DNA from: Hawksworthiomyces lignivorus
Taxonomy: Eukaryota > Ascomycota > Sordariomycetes > Ophiostomatales > Ophiostomataceae
Direction: 5' to 3'
DNA: 64,000 nt
NCBI GenBank assembly: GCA_002917075.1
Contig: NTMA01000022.1
Coordinates: forward strand, 310,001-374,000
The notes under the pieces were generated by a model, which saw only the letters and a program-made list of their open reading frames with translations, did no database searches and had not been told where the DNA came from. Both the position numbers and the translations under genes were made by a program. Each line of letters starts with the position of its first letter. Within the stretch, counting starts at the first letter, position 1. Below are positions 11,543 through 23,370 of the stretch, in pieces.

Positions 11543-13659
11543 GTATATATAGGATCGATATTAATTCTCCGCCAGACATACAAAGTACAAGAGGGGAAAA
11601 CATTAGAACGGAAAAATCGTGTTCTTAAGTAGCTGCTAGTTGAAAGAGATGGTTCAAATTTTCTACTTAGATTTTAAACAACAAAGGCCACCTCGGAATG
11701 TTACCCACAAACAACCTAAAATTAATCTTATTGTAACGGCCACTGGCGAAATGTCTTACTATGAAAGCTGCCTATGTCAAGCCGTAAGTTTGCGCTATGG
11801 CTTTCAAGCATCCACTAAATGAAAGGGATTCTATAGAAATCCCTGCTAATTACAAAAAAAGCCTACTGCATACCTTGTCTTTGATTTCCATGAATATATG
11901 ATGTTTAAGTGTAGGGCCTAAAACCGAGGGTATCGCCGAATTCATGTCCAGCTCTCTTGAGCAGGCTCACCATTAAGATTCCTTGGTAAAATTGCATTTC
12001 TATCCAGAAAGGTTAATCGTATTACGACTTGGTTACGTACTCGTTTTCAGGATCTTTCAGTGATAATGGATCTAGTGGGACTACAAACTCATCCTAAAGT
12101 CAACTGAAAAGATATGATCATCGGCAGAGATCTGCTGTACGAATGTATTCCATCACCAACCTATTATTTAACTAATACGAACCGTAAAAGTGTGTAGTAG
12201 CCGGAAGATATTAGGATATGCCGACGGAGAAGATTCCATAAAAACCTGTTACAAGACAATAAATCCATCCTTGTTTTGATCTTCACCAATGATCCTCACC
12301 TTCACTCTCCTTCACTCTCCTTCATAGATCAACCAATACTGACTCTTGGCGCGTCTTACATTCTGCGAATACGAAGCAATGCTACTTTATCAAGGAAGAA
12401 AATTTTGTTGCCACGACAGTCAAGACCATATGACAGTAGTTGCAGACTTGAATTAAGGGGTTGTCTCGTCTCGATATGAGAGGAAATATCTAAAAGTGTC
12501 CAATGGTAAGAAGACAGCAGAAAGAACTATGCACGGTATATTTTGGTTGAGAACAATGAGCCCACATATATGCTTCCGGTGCTGTTGTCGGTAATAAATA
12601 ACTCTGCCTGAGGAAAGTCATCAGGAGTGAAACTATGGTTGAATGTTACATGTTTTCAAGGTGCACAGAGAGAATATGGTCCTTGAGAAGATTCTTACAT
12701 TCAATCTTGTCACATGATAAAGCAACTAGACAGGGAAAATCTTAACGCACGCATTGGAAGCCGTGCTTGCGTGTTCTAGATCATTTTCGCCGACCGAGAC
12801 ACACGACTTCTTGCCAAGAACGTCTTAAATCATACTTGTGTAATTAAGTGGGCCGCTACCTCGGAGATCCGAAGCCTTCCAAGCGAGGAGGGCTATGTAC
12901 AAAGCTGGGCATCTCTATTAATGATAGTGATCATGGAACATAGCAAAGAACTAAGTGTAAAAGTGCTGTTGCCTATTACAAAGGCTAATCAATTAGCCAA
13001 GTACGAGAGACACTCCATTATGTGTTATGATTAGGACAACAAGTCCTGCACCAATCTACCCTTACAGAGGGGAATATTGAAGAGTCTAGAACTGCGCCAA
13101 CTTCTACTTGACAACACGAATCGATTCTGTAATGTGAGAATTTCTCAACAAGCAGAAACAAAGGCCGCGCGTTTTCTTCATTTTCAAAGGCAACCACTCT
13201 GTCGATTCATGAAGACGGATACATTATTCGGCGGTTTGATCCACCGGTAGCGACTGACTTGCTCTCATTGTTGAGTTCATCGCTGCGCCATCCTGTTTCA
13301 TCCGGCTTATTGGTGAAGAACAAGCGTGGAGACGACGAAAATAGCAACGGAGCATCAAAGGCACTAAATATTATTCTACTTCGAGAGAGCTTTGACGCCC
13401 TTCTGACCAATCACACACAGCCTATTTCCTCTTACTCGACATCAGAGTGGTATTGCGAGCCTCAGAATTGGACAGCTTTCCTAAGGAGTACAACGAATTT
13501 TATTGGGATTATAATCATTGTTGAATCAAATGTATGCTCTAAAATATGCGTTTCTAATTACCCCTTGTCGCGAATAGAATTTAAGCTAGTCTCTAGAATC
13601 TGTTCAGAAATGCACCCCAAGGACCTCCAAGTTAGTTGCGCCAAGCCTTCTTTGGTTTG
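11543..13659. other. 2.1-kb gene-poor stretch
   Basis: No gene is supported. It contains a short direct repeat of a 10-bp CTTCACTCTC-like unit near 12299-12325. A roughly 400-nt open stretch lies on the plus strand near 13140-13560 but has no suitable start or recognised similarity. Likely intergenic, or long-decayed sequence. Confidence 0.35.
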
Positions 13660-14286
13660 TTAAGCAGCAGCTGTCATCTTCTCTACGGCCCCTTTTTGCT
13701 TCCTTTTGCGCCACACAATTATCCCAGCGATTATGATAAGCGACAGGCCACCTGTTTCCAAGAAGTTAGATCATTCTTAGTCACGTCTGAAATAGAATCA
13801 CTTACCAATAATTGATAACACAATGATGAAGGCAGCTGCCGAGCCAGATACCCTATTGCTGTTTGTGGAAAGGTTTTCCGCCGCTGCACTAGGGGTAACT
13901 ACAGGAATGTCTGTCGTACTGCCAAAGAGGACTCCATTTGATAATGTGGCCGTCACCGTGTGCGGGTTTTCTGTCGAACTCGCAAACACAGTGACAGTCG
14001 GAGTTGGGGCCTCTGTAATGCGTGTTACTGTCTTGGTAGGCTCTGTTCTGGTTGTTGTGCTTAATATTGTATTTGCAGACGAGATGGCCGATAGCTCGGT
14101 GCTAGATGGAGAAGTAGTCAATACTGTAGCCGTTGTCGGGAAGGCAAGTGTACGCGTCGGAGTGAGCGCTGGAGCTAGATCGAACAGAGGAGTCTTCTCT
14201 GATGTAGCTGGCTGGTGGATCTGGTGCTTCTGAAGATTGAGGCTTGGTGGTGGCGCTCGTCGCCTTGCAGGACTGAGCCCAACCAT
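13660..14286 (-). CDS. mucin-like Ser/Thr-rich single-pass membrane protein
   Basis: Exon 14286-13806 is rich in Thr, Ser and Pro with repeated TVT and TTATV patterns, typical of heavily O-glycosylated stalks. It ends in a hydrophobic AAAFIIVLSIIG segment. A 54-nt intron splits the transmembrane helix, and exon 2 (13751-13660) completes it (LSLIIIAGIIVW) and adds a basic RKRKQK tail, giving 190 residues. The topology resembles cell-wall sensors of the Mid2/WSC type without the WSC domain. The N-terminus is uncertain: the ATG at 14286 has no signal peptide. Frame-compatible hydrophobic sequence (SLAFVLILRVLQ) lies just upstream, so a further 5' exon is likely. Confidence 0.65.
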
Positions 14287-14820
14287 GATGTCGGTAGTTT
14301 GCAACACTCTCAGAATCAAAACAAACGCGAGAGAAAAAACACTGAGAAATCTAGAATATATAGATATTTAAGTAGAATTTGCTTCTCAATGGCAAGGTGG
14401 ACGATAACTACTAATAAGGAGAACACGGGTTACTTTAAACCGTTCATGCCCGGATGCCGGGCGTCGCGCTTCATCATCGACATTGCGCCACAACCATAAC
14501 GACTACTTGTTTCAAATTCGGTCTCAAGAAATGTGTTTTTGATAGTTTCCTGTGGTATAATATTGTGGAATATTTCTTTTCTAGAACGATCGAAACATGG
14601 TTCGTCTGACGCTTTATTCTATTTTGACCAAGGGCCAGACTGCCAAGGCCACTTCTAATTGTCCCATATTTTACCGTTTACCTCTGATTTCTTTAAATAC
14701 AGGCCATAACACTCTGCATCTATCCAAATATAAATCTTTTGCATTGTGCCATTTACAAGTTGTTAAAGAATAAATTTGCCTGCAATACATCTAGTTGTAC
14801 TATCATTACTTTCATATACC
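14287..14820. other. divergent promoter region
   Basis: This lies between the mucin-like gene (minus) and the DHA1 transporter (plus). A missing first exon of the mucin-like gene may lie here. Confidence 0.35.
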
Positions 14821-16924
14821 ATGGAGAACCCAGATTTGAAGATAACAAGCGTTTCCTTGTCGAAGAGGATTTCGACATTGGATGGGCTACGAATCCTGCG
14901 GCTCACTGCAACTGTCGCCTTTGGCATCATGTCAGCTAGATCTACAGAGTTTGACTCTGATACTGAAGAATTTCACCAAGAATTCCCCCTTTTTACTCGG
15001 CAGTCCTTGTGCTCGAAATCAGAGAGGCAAGAAACTAGTTCAAGTGGGCACCTAGACCTAGCTGGATATTTTTCAGGGAATTCACATAACCCATTTGATG
15101 ATGCCTACGCGCTGAAGTCGGACAAAGCTGCCAAGGAAGCCCTATTTGAGAACCCCGACACATTGGCCAAATTGGAGTACGCACAAGCTGAGCCAACACT
15201 TTCCCCAGTCGCAGCAGAACAGCCATACCATGTTTTCACGCCGAGAAAAAAATGGGTCGTGGTTTTTATCATCGGCACTGCAGGTCTTTTTTCGGGTCTC
15301 TCGTCAAACATTTACTTTCCTTCACTTGATGCCATTGCAAAAGTATGTTAAAAAGGCTAGAATTTTAAGGATCTACTGTTTCACTCACAAAACACACTAG
15401 GACCTGAATGTTAGCCTAGACGCAGTCTCTCTTACGATCACATCGTATCTAATCATCCAAGGTGTCTCTCCTCTCCTCTGGGGCTCCATCTCTGATGCAC
15501 TGGGCCGCCGCCCAGTCTACATTGCATCTTTCACGGTGTATATCTTAGCGAATATCGGCTTGAGCTTCTCACCAAGCTTTGTCATCCTTTTGATATTCCG
15601 GGGACTGCAAGCTGCGGGCAGCGCATCGACTGTGAGCATTGGTCAGTAGTGCATACTCGTCGCCGCGGCCTGTTTGGTTAGATAGCTAATGCTCTGAAAG
15701 GAAATGGTGTTATCCAGGATATTACACCGCCGGCAGAGCGCGGCGCATTCATTAGTTTTTACCAAGCAAGTGAGTTTTACAAATAATCATCCCCACAACG
15801 AGAAATATACATGCTTACGCAGACAATTTTTCCATACAGTCCGAAACTTCAGCATTGCAATTGGGCCAGTTCTGGGCGGGCTCCTCACCAACTTCTTAGG
15901 ATTTAGATCCATATTTGTGTTTCTTCTCATACTTTCGTCGGTGGTCCTCGTAATGATTATCGTTTTCCTTCCGGAGACGATGCGCGCAATTGCTGGAAAT
16001 GGTAGCCTAAGGTTGACCGGTATCTACCAGGCCCTGATTGATAAGATCAGAAAGGAGCCAGGATATCTAGAGGACCCCGAAGAAGCCATAAAGAGAAGAG
16101 TGACGGTTCAGACCATTGTTGGCCCCTTAAAACTTCTCCTTGAAAGAGACATCTTTTTGAATCTCTTATTTGGTGGTTTAATCTACGCAATATGGAGCAT
16201 GGTCACATCAAGCACCACCGGTTTACTGAAAGCACAGTTCGAGTTAAATGAGCTCTTCCTAGGTCTCGCATTTTTACCTAATGGTGAGTCCCCAGAACCG
16301 GCATAACATATTCTTCTCTATTTGTGCTAATAACGGCTTTGATTCTTGAATTTAGGACTTGGCACTATTGTCGGATCCGCCATTGTCGGAAAATTGATGA
16401 CAAAAGACTATCTCGCAGCGGAGGGAGCCTACAAGATTTCTCACGATTTACCACCCGAATATAGGCTACCGGCCAAGAATATACCTACTGATTTCCCCAT
16501 CGAACACGTCCGCCTCAAACACCTGCCATGGATTTCTGTGATGTTTATAATATCGACAGCCCTCTATGGGTTTTCACTCGCAACCCCTCCCATTGCGTTA
16601 CCCACTGGCTGGATAGCTGTTCCCCTGTTTCTTCAGTTCTTGATTGCTGCTACTAGCAATGCAGTTTTTGCGCTAAACCAGACGCTTGTATCGGATCTTT
16701 GCCCGGGAAAGGGTGCCAGCGCTACGGCACTGAATAACCTCGTTCGATGCGGGCTCGGCGCCGTAGGAGTTGCCGTCGTCGAAACAATGATATCTGTCCT
16801 TGGATCTGGTCCAACGTTTCTCGGACTGGCATTATTCGTCATCATATTCTCACCACTCGCTGTGGTGAACTGGTATTGGGGAATGGAGTGGCGCGCGTCT
16901 AGATTAGAAAGGCAGCAGAAATGA
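14821..16924 (+). CDS. MFS drug:H+ antiporter, DHA1 family
   Basis: Five exons (14821-15342, 15401-15641, 15701-15769, 15840-16283, 16356-16924) join in phase to 614 residues. After a hydrophilic N-terminus of about 140 residues, the first helix (WVVVFIIGTAGLFSGLSSNIYFPS) ends in an IYFPSLDAI motif. Next comes a LTITSYLIIQG helix and the loop-2/3 signature WGSISDALGRRPVY. Motif C is represented by AIGPVLGG, and six further helices follow. This is the Qdr/Aqr1-like branch of proton-driven multidrug exporters at the plasma membrane. The start at MENPDL is the best of several in-frame Met codons; MSARS near 14929 is an alternative. All motifs look intact. Confidence 0.9.
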
Positions 16925-17075
16925 CAATGTTGTCATTCGTGTACCAGATAAAGTTTTACTAGAATGAGGAAAAAAAAGCAGGTCTTCAAGAAGGCAAACG
17001 ACCACATCAGAAATTTTATACGGACCATTTTGAAGAAGTTATATTCTTGGTACTTTGTGTAATCGTCCTATAAAT

Positions 17076-18083
17076 TTACATTTGACCTGCATATCCTACG
17101 GTTGGTGCCGCGAAACCACAGACAGAACCATCCTTAATCTTGACTTCGGCATCCTCTGCCTGTGCATACCGCCCCTGTACCAAGTCCTTCATGTATGTGT
17201 ATGGGCAGTCACCAGCCCCGTTCTTCACCGCGACATGTCCTCGATGTCCGAGCTGATACAAATTGTTTTCCACTCCCCACTCTCGCCTCCTCCGTCGCAC
17301 TTCGTCTACCCGAATCTCACAAGCCACAATATGGTCTGCAGCACCGTCTCCACGCTCCAGAATATTGCCCTCTGGATCTACGAACATAGCCTGGCCCATA
17401 CTTCGCCAGGTAGAATCGGCCCCGGCCAAAGCCACGCTAACGGTATACATAAGATTGGTAAAAGCATTGGACCGGTTCGTAATTTCCCAGCTATTCCGTA
17501 TCGACGAGGTGTATCCGGCCGTTCGTAGCATCACCTCTGCCCCAAGATAGGCGGCTTCGCGTGCCATTTCCGGAAACATACCATCGTGGCAGATGATAAG
17601 AGACATCTTAACGCCGCCTGGTCCTGTGAACATGGAAACGCCTTGATTACCGGGGTACCAGGGCTTCACAGGCACCCATGGGTGCATCTTACGGTAATGG
17701 TTGACAATCTCCCCGCTTGCATTGATGGTGATACCCACATTCCAGGGGTTCGCGTCTACTACAGCAGTGTTCTTTTCCATGATGCTGAAAACGCCCCAGA
17801 CACCCTCTTCGGCACAGACTTCTTGGAAGGCAGCTACCTCGGGCCCGTCTATGCTGCACATGATGCTCTGGTCTGTAGACATAGACAGGCAATGTATGCA
17901 ATACTCGGGGGAGAGCAACAGATCAACAGCTGGGTACTCTCGCTTGGCTCGGCGAACCAAATCGCACACATGGTTCATTGCATTAGATAAATCTTCGTGC
18001 GTGTCGACACGAAATAGTTGCGATTGGGCGGCGGCGATGACGATGCCTCCGTCTGTCTTGTTCAATCCTCCAAGGCCGCTCAT
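17076..18083 (-). CDS. amiF-like: formamidase (AmiF type, nitrilase superfamily)
   Basis: An intronless 335-residue protein. It matches the bacterial formamidase AmiF pattern from the first residues (MSGLGGLNK) to the last conserved block ([12 protein letters not shown]). The nitrilase catalytic triad is Glu60 (LSPEY), Lys132 (YRKMHPW) and Cys165 ([10 protein letters not shown]), at essentially the positions reported for AmiF. Expected reaction: formamide to formate plus ammonia, supplying nitrogen, in the cytosol. The fungal FmdA/FmdS formamidases belong to a different family, so this form may be of bacterial origin. Convergent with the upstream DHA1 transporter, with only about 150 bp between stop codons. 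Confidence 0.9.
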   Translation of the reverse strand: MSGLGGLNKTDGGIVIAAAQSQLFRVDTHEDLSNAMNHVCDLVRRAKREYPAVDLLLSPEYCIHCLSMSTDQSIMCSIDGPEVAAFQEVCAEEGVWGVFSIMEKNTAVVDANPWNVGITINASGEIVNHYRKMHPWVPVKPWYPGNQGVSMFTGPGGVKMSLIICHDGMFPEMAREAAYLGAEVMLRTAGYTSSIRNSWEITNRSNAFTNLMYTVSVALAGADSTWRSMGQAMFVDPEGNILERGDGAADHIVACEIRVDEVRRRRREWGVENNLYQLGHRGHVAVKNGAGDCPYTYMKDLVQGRYAQAEDAEVKIKDGSVCGFAAPTVGYAGQM

Positions 18084-19033
18084 TTAGTGGCTCTTCTTGC
18101 CGCCTTTCTGCTTTAGATTCTTGTACTATGTTAAGCTGAGACGCCTACTGCTGGGGCTCTTTTTCAGCACCCGGGGCTTTGCAATTGAGAGAGATTGATG
18201 TTTGAGCTGAGTTATCCTCCGTTAGCTGGAAAGCTCTGATGTGATGTAAACTTATCGATCAATCCGGGCTACACCCAGTCGCGTAGGATGTCAGACTAGT
18301 GAGCTGTATCTTCGGGACGAATCTTTTTTTCGGCACATCGCAAATACCCGACCTATCTCCGTATTGGGTGGTGTGCATTGGTTATGAGACCACGGCAAGA
18401 TCACTTCCGCTTGAGGGGCTTATCGACCCTAACCGGCAGCAGAACCAACGGTTCTAAAGCGTACCCGGACATGCGCTACATGGTATTGAATGCAATCACA
18501 CTTCATATGCCAAGAGTATTTCTCTAAATATGACTTCACCATTGGCTTAACTACTTGGCGGCTAAGTAATGACCTCTGGGTAGATTAGGTTCCTTTTAGG
18601 AAGAGCCTTCAAGGCCCTAAGATGCTACAGATATGAGGCCGTATGTGCAATAGTATAGTATTAGGCGATTGTTGACCACTGCCATACATTCCACAGATCC
18701 GCTGAGCCAAAAGACGAGTTAGAAATTCAACCAACCTAGTAATAAAATAAACCTAGCACCTCAAAACAATGGACGGTCTCAAGTCGGGTTCCAACAACGG
18801 TACCAATGAGAACTTCTCACATGCAGGAGGGCGCCAATTTTCAACACCAGAAGAGAGCATTAGAACAGGAATTATAGAAGATGATAGAAAATTGTTTTCA
18901 ATGCGGATGGGGTAAAGTCGTAATTTCGTGACCTAGGGATGCCAGTGTCGGTGAATCCTTCTGATAGAAAAACTCGTAGCTGTGAAAACGAGTGCCAAAA
19001 CTAATCCCTTGAAATAAAGTACCGAGCTGCCCA
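18084..19033. other. intergenic and decayed sequence
   Basis: The first part is the promoter side of the formamidase. From about 18.77 kb short frames may be leftovers of the gene that ended in the ankyrin relic; no intact domain is readable. Confidence 0.35.
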
Positions 19034-19614
19034 ATGGCACAGTGCCAGTGCCTAGGTATTCTGGACAAGGCTAGCAGATTATGGAATATGGGCCTGTTGT
19101 TGAATAGGATGAATCGATACAGAGAGGCAATAACGACTCTCCGAAAAGCCATAGAGGTGTTTAGGACTGGGATGGCTTTGAGAAACGCGAACACAACCTC
19201 TGGAGATCACGGCTCCTGGAAAAAGGAGGATGAAAAGGTACTGAGGGTAATGAATGATCTACTAATCGAGAATAAGTGGCCCATTCTCGGAGAAAAGGGT
19301 ACAGAGGATGATCAGACGCCTTTATCGTGGGCTGCCGAAGAAGGCCGAGAGGATGTTGTGCGGATGCTACTTGAGAATGGCGCCGATATCGAGGCGAGGA
19401 ATGGTTTCGGCCAGACGCCGCTGATTCGAGCCACCGAGAGAGGCCAAGAGGCTGTCGTACATCTGCTAATCGAGAATGGCGCCAATATTGAGGTAAAGGA
19501 TAGGTTCGGCATGACGCCGCTGTCATATTCCGGTGATAGTGGCCGTCAGGCTTTAATGTGACTGCTGCTTGTGAAAGGCGCTGAAAATATGGCAAAGAAT
19601 TCCGAAGGCAAATG
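19034..19614 (+). pseudogene. ankyrin-repeat (TPR/NLR-type) gene relic
   Basis: The plus frame holds a TPR-like helix pair (NMGLLLNRMNRYREAITTL) followed by two good ankyrin repeats (TPLSWAAEEGREDVVRMLLENGADIEAR and TPLIRATERGQEAVVHLLIENGANIEVK, quoted as motifs TPLSWAAEEG and TPLIRATERG). A third repeat starts with TPLSYSGDSG but is cut by an in-frame TGA at 19559-19561. The same frame then reads LLLVKGAEN, the normal continuation of an ankyrin unit, before a second stop. No NACHT or NB-ARC domain is seen upstream. I infer the tail of a dead STAND/NLR-type gene, a class of fungal self/non-self receptors. Confidence 0.6.
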
Positions 19615-20672
19615 ACAACTGTGGCCTAATACCGCTATGAGCTGCAGGGAAGGGCTACTGCGTTGAAGGCTTGTAATTACGTGATCTGCTAGTTACAAGC
19701 AGAAATGTTACCTTAGCCAGCGGAGGTATCATGTTGGGATATAAATGAACCCGGCTGGAGCAGAATATTTACGAGATGCGCTTTTCTAATAGCCATATTG
19801 CCAGAAGACAGGATAAATACCACCAACACACCGAAGGACTCGTACTACTAAGATACATGCCTGCATCAGTCAATGTAGCATAGCCTACATAGAGCACAAG
19901 CGCTTGATAAACGGAAAGAGAGCTAATAATAGCCCGTGGGCTCATTTAGACAAGGCACTCCATCAAGGAAGATTTTTTAGTAAACGAAGACTGCACCACG
20001 GATCGTGTTTAGTACTGCTCGGACCTTTCCGCTGCCTCGCGGGATTCTCTCCTAGTTAATGTATAGAATCTTACGTATGGCCCCTGCGGGTAGTTTGATT
20101 CAAGGCGCTAAGATAACATAGTAAAGAGGCTCTTTTATTAGCTGACCAGGTACTACATATTTTGTTTCGGTCTCCTTGGCCGTGTATCTACAACCCACGC
20201 ACGCCATTTAAACAAGACTGTGCCGCATGTTTCATTTAGTTTTATGCTGCTATGTGCAGCTATGCTGCCCTGCTTTATAATTCGCATGTAGCTGTTCAGA
20301 GCATTATTGAGTGGCTAATCCAAATCCTAAATTACCCGGACCGACAGCAGCACGCGGGAGCCGTGCCTCAATTTAATTGATGGCGTTACTGCCGGCGATC
20401 ATACTCGACTGAACACTACGCTCTTAGCCAGGGCTCTTGGGTGTCCTCTGGTACGTACTTACTTACGCAATCGCAGTTAATACGTATTCGTTACCTAAAG
20501 AGAGACACAACGTGAAACACTTAATATACGTGTGTCTTTTTTGCGACAGTCTCTCTTAGTCTTCCTTCTTGTTTTACCTCTGTCCACTTGCTAAGGGAAA
20601 CTAAGTACGCATTTTACACACCGCCGATTGCCATCTTAATTATATCTTTGTGTTCTCGAGATTAGAAAGGCC
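19615..20672. other. gene-poor stretch
   Basis: No coding region, terminal repeats or transposase remnants recognised. Confidence 0.35.
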
Positions 20673-22903
20673 ATGCCTCTCGATTCGGCAACTGCCTACG
20701 GTGTCTATCTGGGAGCCTGGACTGACTGGTCACGGGGGCGGGTACTGGGAGCTACCTACACGCTTTCTCGCCAAGATGGCAATTTATTGATCGCCTTCGT
20801 TGCCTTCTTTGTGGCCCTCGTCTGCATACGCTTCTGGAAGCTAGGATGTTTCGTTTTGCACTACGTTTACTCGAAAGACAGTCCTAGTGACGGTGTCTAT
20901 AATCAACGACAGGCCTTCTTGGATAATGCGCCTAATCCTGAAGGTGCACTTTGGGCAGTTGCGGAGATGGGTCTCTCTTGGAGATCTAATGCGGAACGAG
21001 TCTGGACTTGGTTGCTTCCGTCATTAGGAGTGGCTCTGGCTTCATTTCTTAGCTTTACTCTTGCAAGCGGGTTCTCGTCGCAAGTTGCCACTATCGTCAG
21101 CAGTGAAGTTCTGATGTCAGGCGCAGACTGTTCACTCTTACAACTGACCTCTAACGTAAGTGCTTATGGTGATACGATAGGTACAATGTTGGTTGAAAGT
21201 ATGATAGCAGCGGAAAACCATGCTCGACAGTGTTACTCGTCCACCCTTGCTGTCGGCATAAGTTGTGACACCTACGTTAAGAAGCAACTAATTCCGGCAG
21301 TGCTGGATACCAATGCGAGTTGTCCCTTTGACGCCAAGATTTGTAAAAGAACGACTGGAAATTTATTTATAGATACTGGATTTTTGGACAGCAACGATGA
21401 CTTCGGTCGCAACTCTCCTCCCAACCAGAGATTTCAGTTTCGAAGAACAGTACATTGTGCGCCACTAGTCATAGAGGGTTATAGGTTTTATACATATAAT
21501 CAAAGCTCAAATCAATCATATACTACGTATTATTACGGTCCTTTACAAAACGTTGACGAAAGCGTTACTGTAAATTATACAACACAGTTTTCCAACGATG
21601 TGTATCCTAACATCGAAGAGTTAACGCATAATGCTGTTGATACCATACATGACTTTGATATTCGGTATATTTTATGTTCATTTATTTGTGTTAATTTAAT
21701 ACAAAAAAATCACTAACAAGTAATATAGTCTACATTATTCTCGTTGGTGGAACGGAAGCCGTGAGATACCATATTCTAGCTTTGTCCCTATTCCAGAACT
21801 CAAATTGGAAAATAGTATAGTCTCTCTTTACTTTTTAACGTCAGGTCGTATTTTATTTTCGAATCCGTCTGACGACGATTGGTACGGCGGGACGACGAAC
21901 ACTACACATGTCCACAAACTCAAGTATACCACTACCTGGGACAATACGACCTTTTTTCGACAGAGCCAGCCGGGATCGCCACTAGCTTGCCGCGAGCAGG
22001 AACAATACTGTTACATAGGCGTGGCTGGAAAGAAATGCACCCCACTCCAAAGCTCCGCAGACTCGGCATGGCAACTCTTAAATGTTGTAGCCGAAAAGGA
22101 AGATATAGAATGGTTACGTGCTCGATTGCATACGACCCTTGGCCGTGCCAGACGAGTTTATGACCCCCTGCAGTTACTAAGCACACGTATCCTCATGGCC
22201 AGGAACAAACTCAGCGGACCGATTCTTGGTTCTCTACCTAATAACCAGTGGCAGCTAGAAATATTACACTGGCATGCAACGGCAATGGCTTATCTCCAGT
22301 ACCTCTTCCTACAATCAATCATCGGATACAAGGACCCAAGGTGGCCTTCTGAAGCGATCGAGTATTTAAATAATACTGTAGCTCAAAAGGCAGAATGTAC
22401 AAACCAGGTACGAGACATATTACATAGCTCTCTAACCCGTACCAAAAGCACTAGCCGAGAGAGACTAATAACGCAACATATATAGAAAATCATCGCTGAG
22501 GGTTTCGTTTCCGTCAGCATTTTCGGCTTAGCCTGCATATTCTTCTTTGGCGGGCTCATCATCCTTCTGTCCCATGTATCTAGCCCGGTGCTAATGTGGT
22601 GCCTGGCCCGCGCTGGTCGTTACCAGTATGCGAAGCTCGACTGGTCGGCCACCAACGTCTTCCAGCTACAGAGGATGGCCCACGAGGGTACAGGAATGGG
22701 TACGTGGTCGCGCGGTACTAAGTCACCCAGCCGGGCGATATTCTAGCTTCCCTAAACGTCAGCATCCCAAATTGCGAGCATACGTGCATTCAGTTGATAA
22801 CAGCGAGCAAACAGGTCGGCAGAGCGATGAAGATCACGATTCCGAGGATCACGACCCCCAGGACCACGACTCCGAGGATCGCGACAATGAAGAGAAACCG
22901 TAG
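20673..22903 (+). pseudogene. multi-pass membrane protein of unknown function, frameshifted near the 3' end
   Basis: Exons 20673-21664, 21729-22407 and 22486-22746 join in phase and encode a fungal membrane protein type with an N-terminal GVYLGAWTDWSRGRVLGATYT motif. It has two early helices, a large glycosylated extracellular loop and a late helix (SIFGLACIFFFGGLIILL). After NVFQLQRMAHEGTGMGTW the frame ends at a TAG (22744-22746). The expected continuation (VTQPGDILASLNVS) is present in a second frame from about 22720. From about 22760 the natural acidic tail (HPKLRAYVHSV, then HDSEDHD repeats) sits in a third frame. Two small indels close together therefore best explain it. A functional truncated protein of 643 residues is possible. 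Confidence 0.6.
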
Positions 22904-23370
22904 GCTCTTGAGAAGATTTCTGAATAACTAAGCAGATTTGAATCTGCTCCTTTTGATCATTGTTAGCTGCCCTTTCTCTTCGAAAAATCAGCTCCGACAA
23001 GTACCTGCACTATGCTAGGATACAACATGGTTAAAACTTGTCAATCTTCAGTGGCGCTGAGAGGATGCCTGAAGAGCATTTAAAGATAAAAATTTATAAA
23101 ATTAAGGTTTACGGCCGAAAGAAACGTAGTTTTTCTATCGCTATTCCAAGACAACTCCTTCTGATGAAGCATCCAAGACTGCCCTTGGCTACTTACAGCT
23201 TGTTGTTCTCAAGGATCATACTATTACACGGGGTTTTTTTTACAGTTATCCGTAATTGTGACTCCGCTACAATAAAGCACCTTTTAGATTCAATTCAGGG
23301 TTTCGTCTTTGACATTCACATTGCCTGTTTTTGCTAGGCTGTTTGCTCCTCTACCTCCCTGCTTTCTTCA
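22904..23370. other. intergenic
   Basis: No supported gene. A 5' exon of the broken hydrolase downstream might have lain here, but none is readable. Confidence 0.3.

Noticed and set aside
13137..13560. Open stretch of about 400 nt on the plus strand
   Set aside because: No suitable ATG, no recognised motif and no flanking exons.
22707..22731. Micro-intron restoring the frame of the membrane protein
   Set aside because: At about 24 nt it would be too short for a fungal spliceosomal intron; indels are the simpler explanation.
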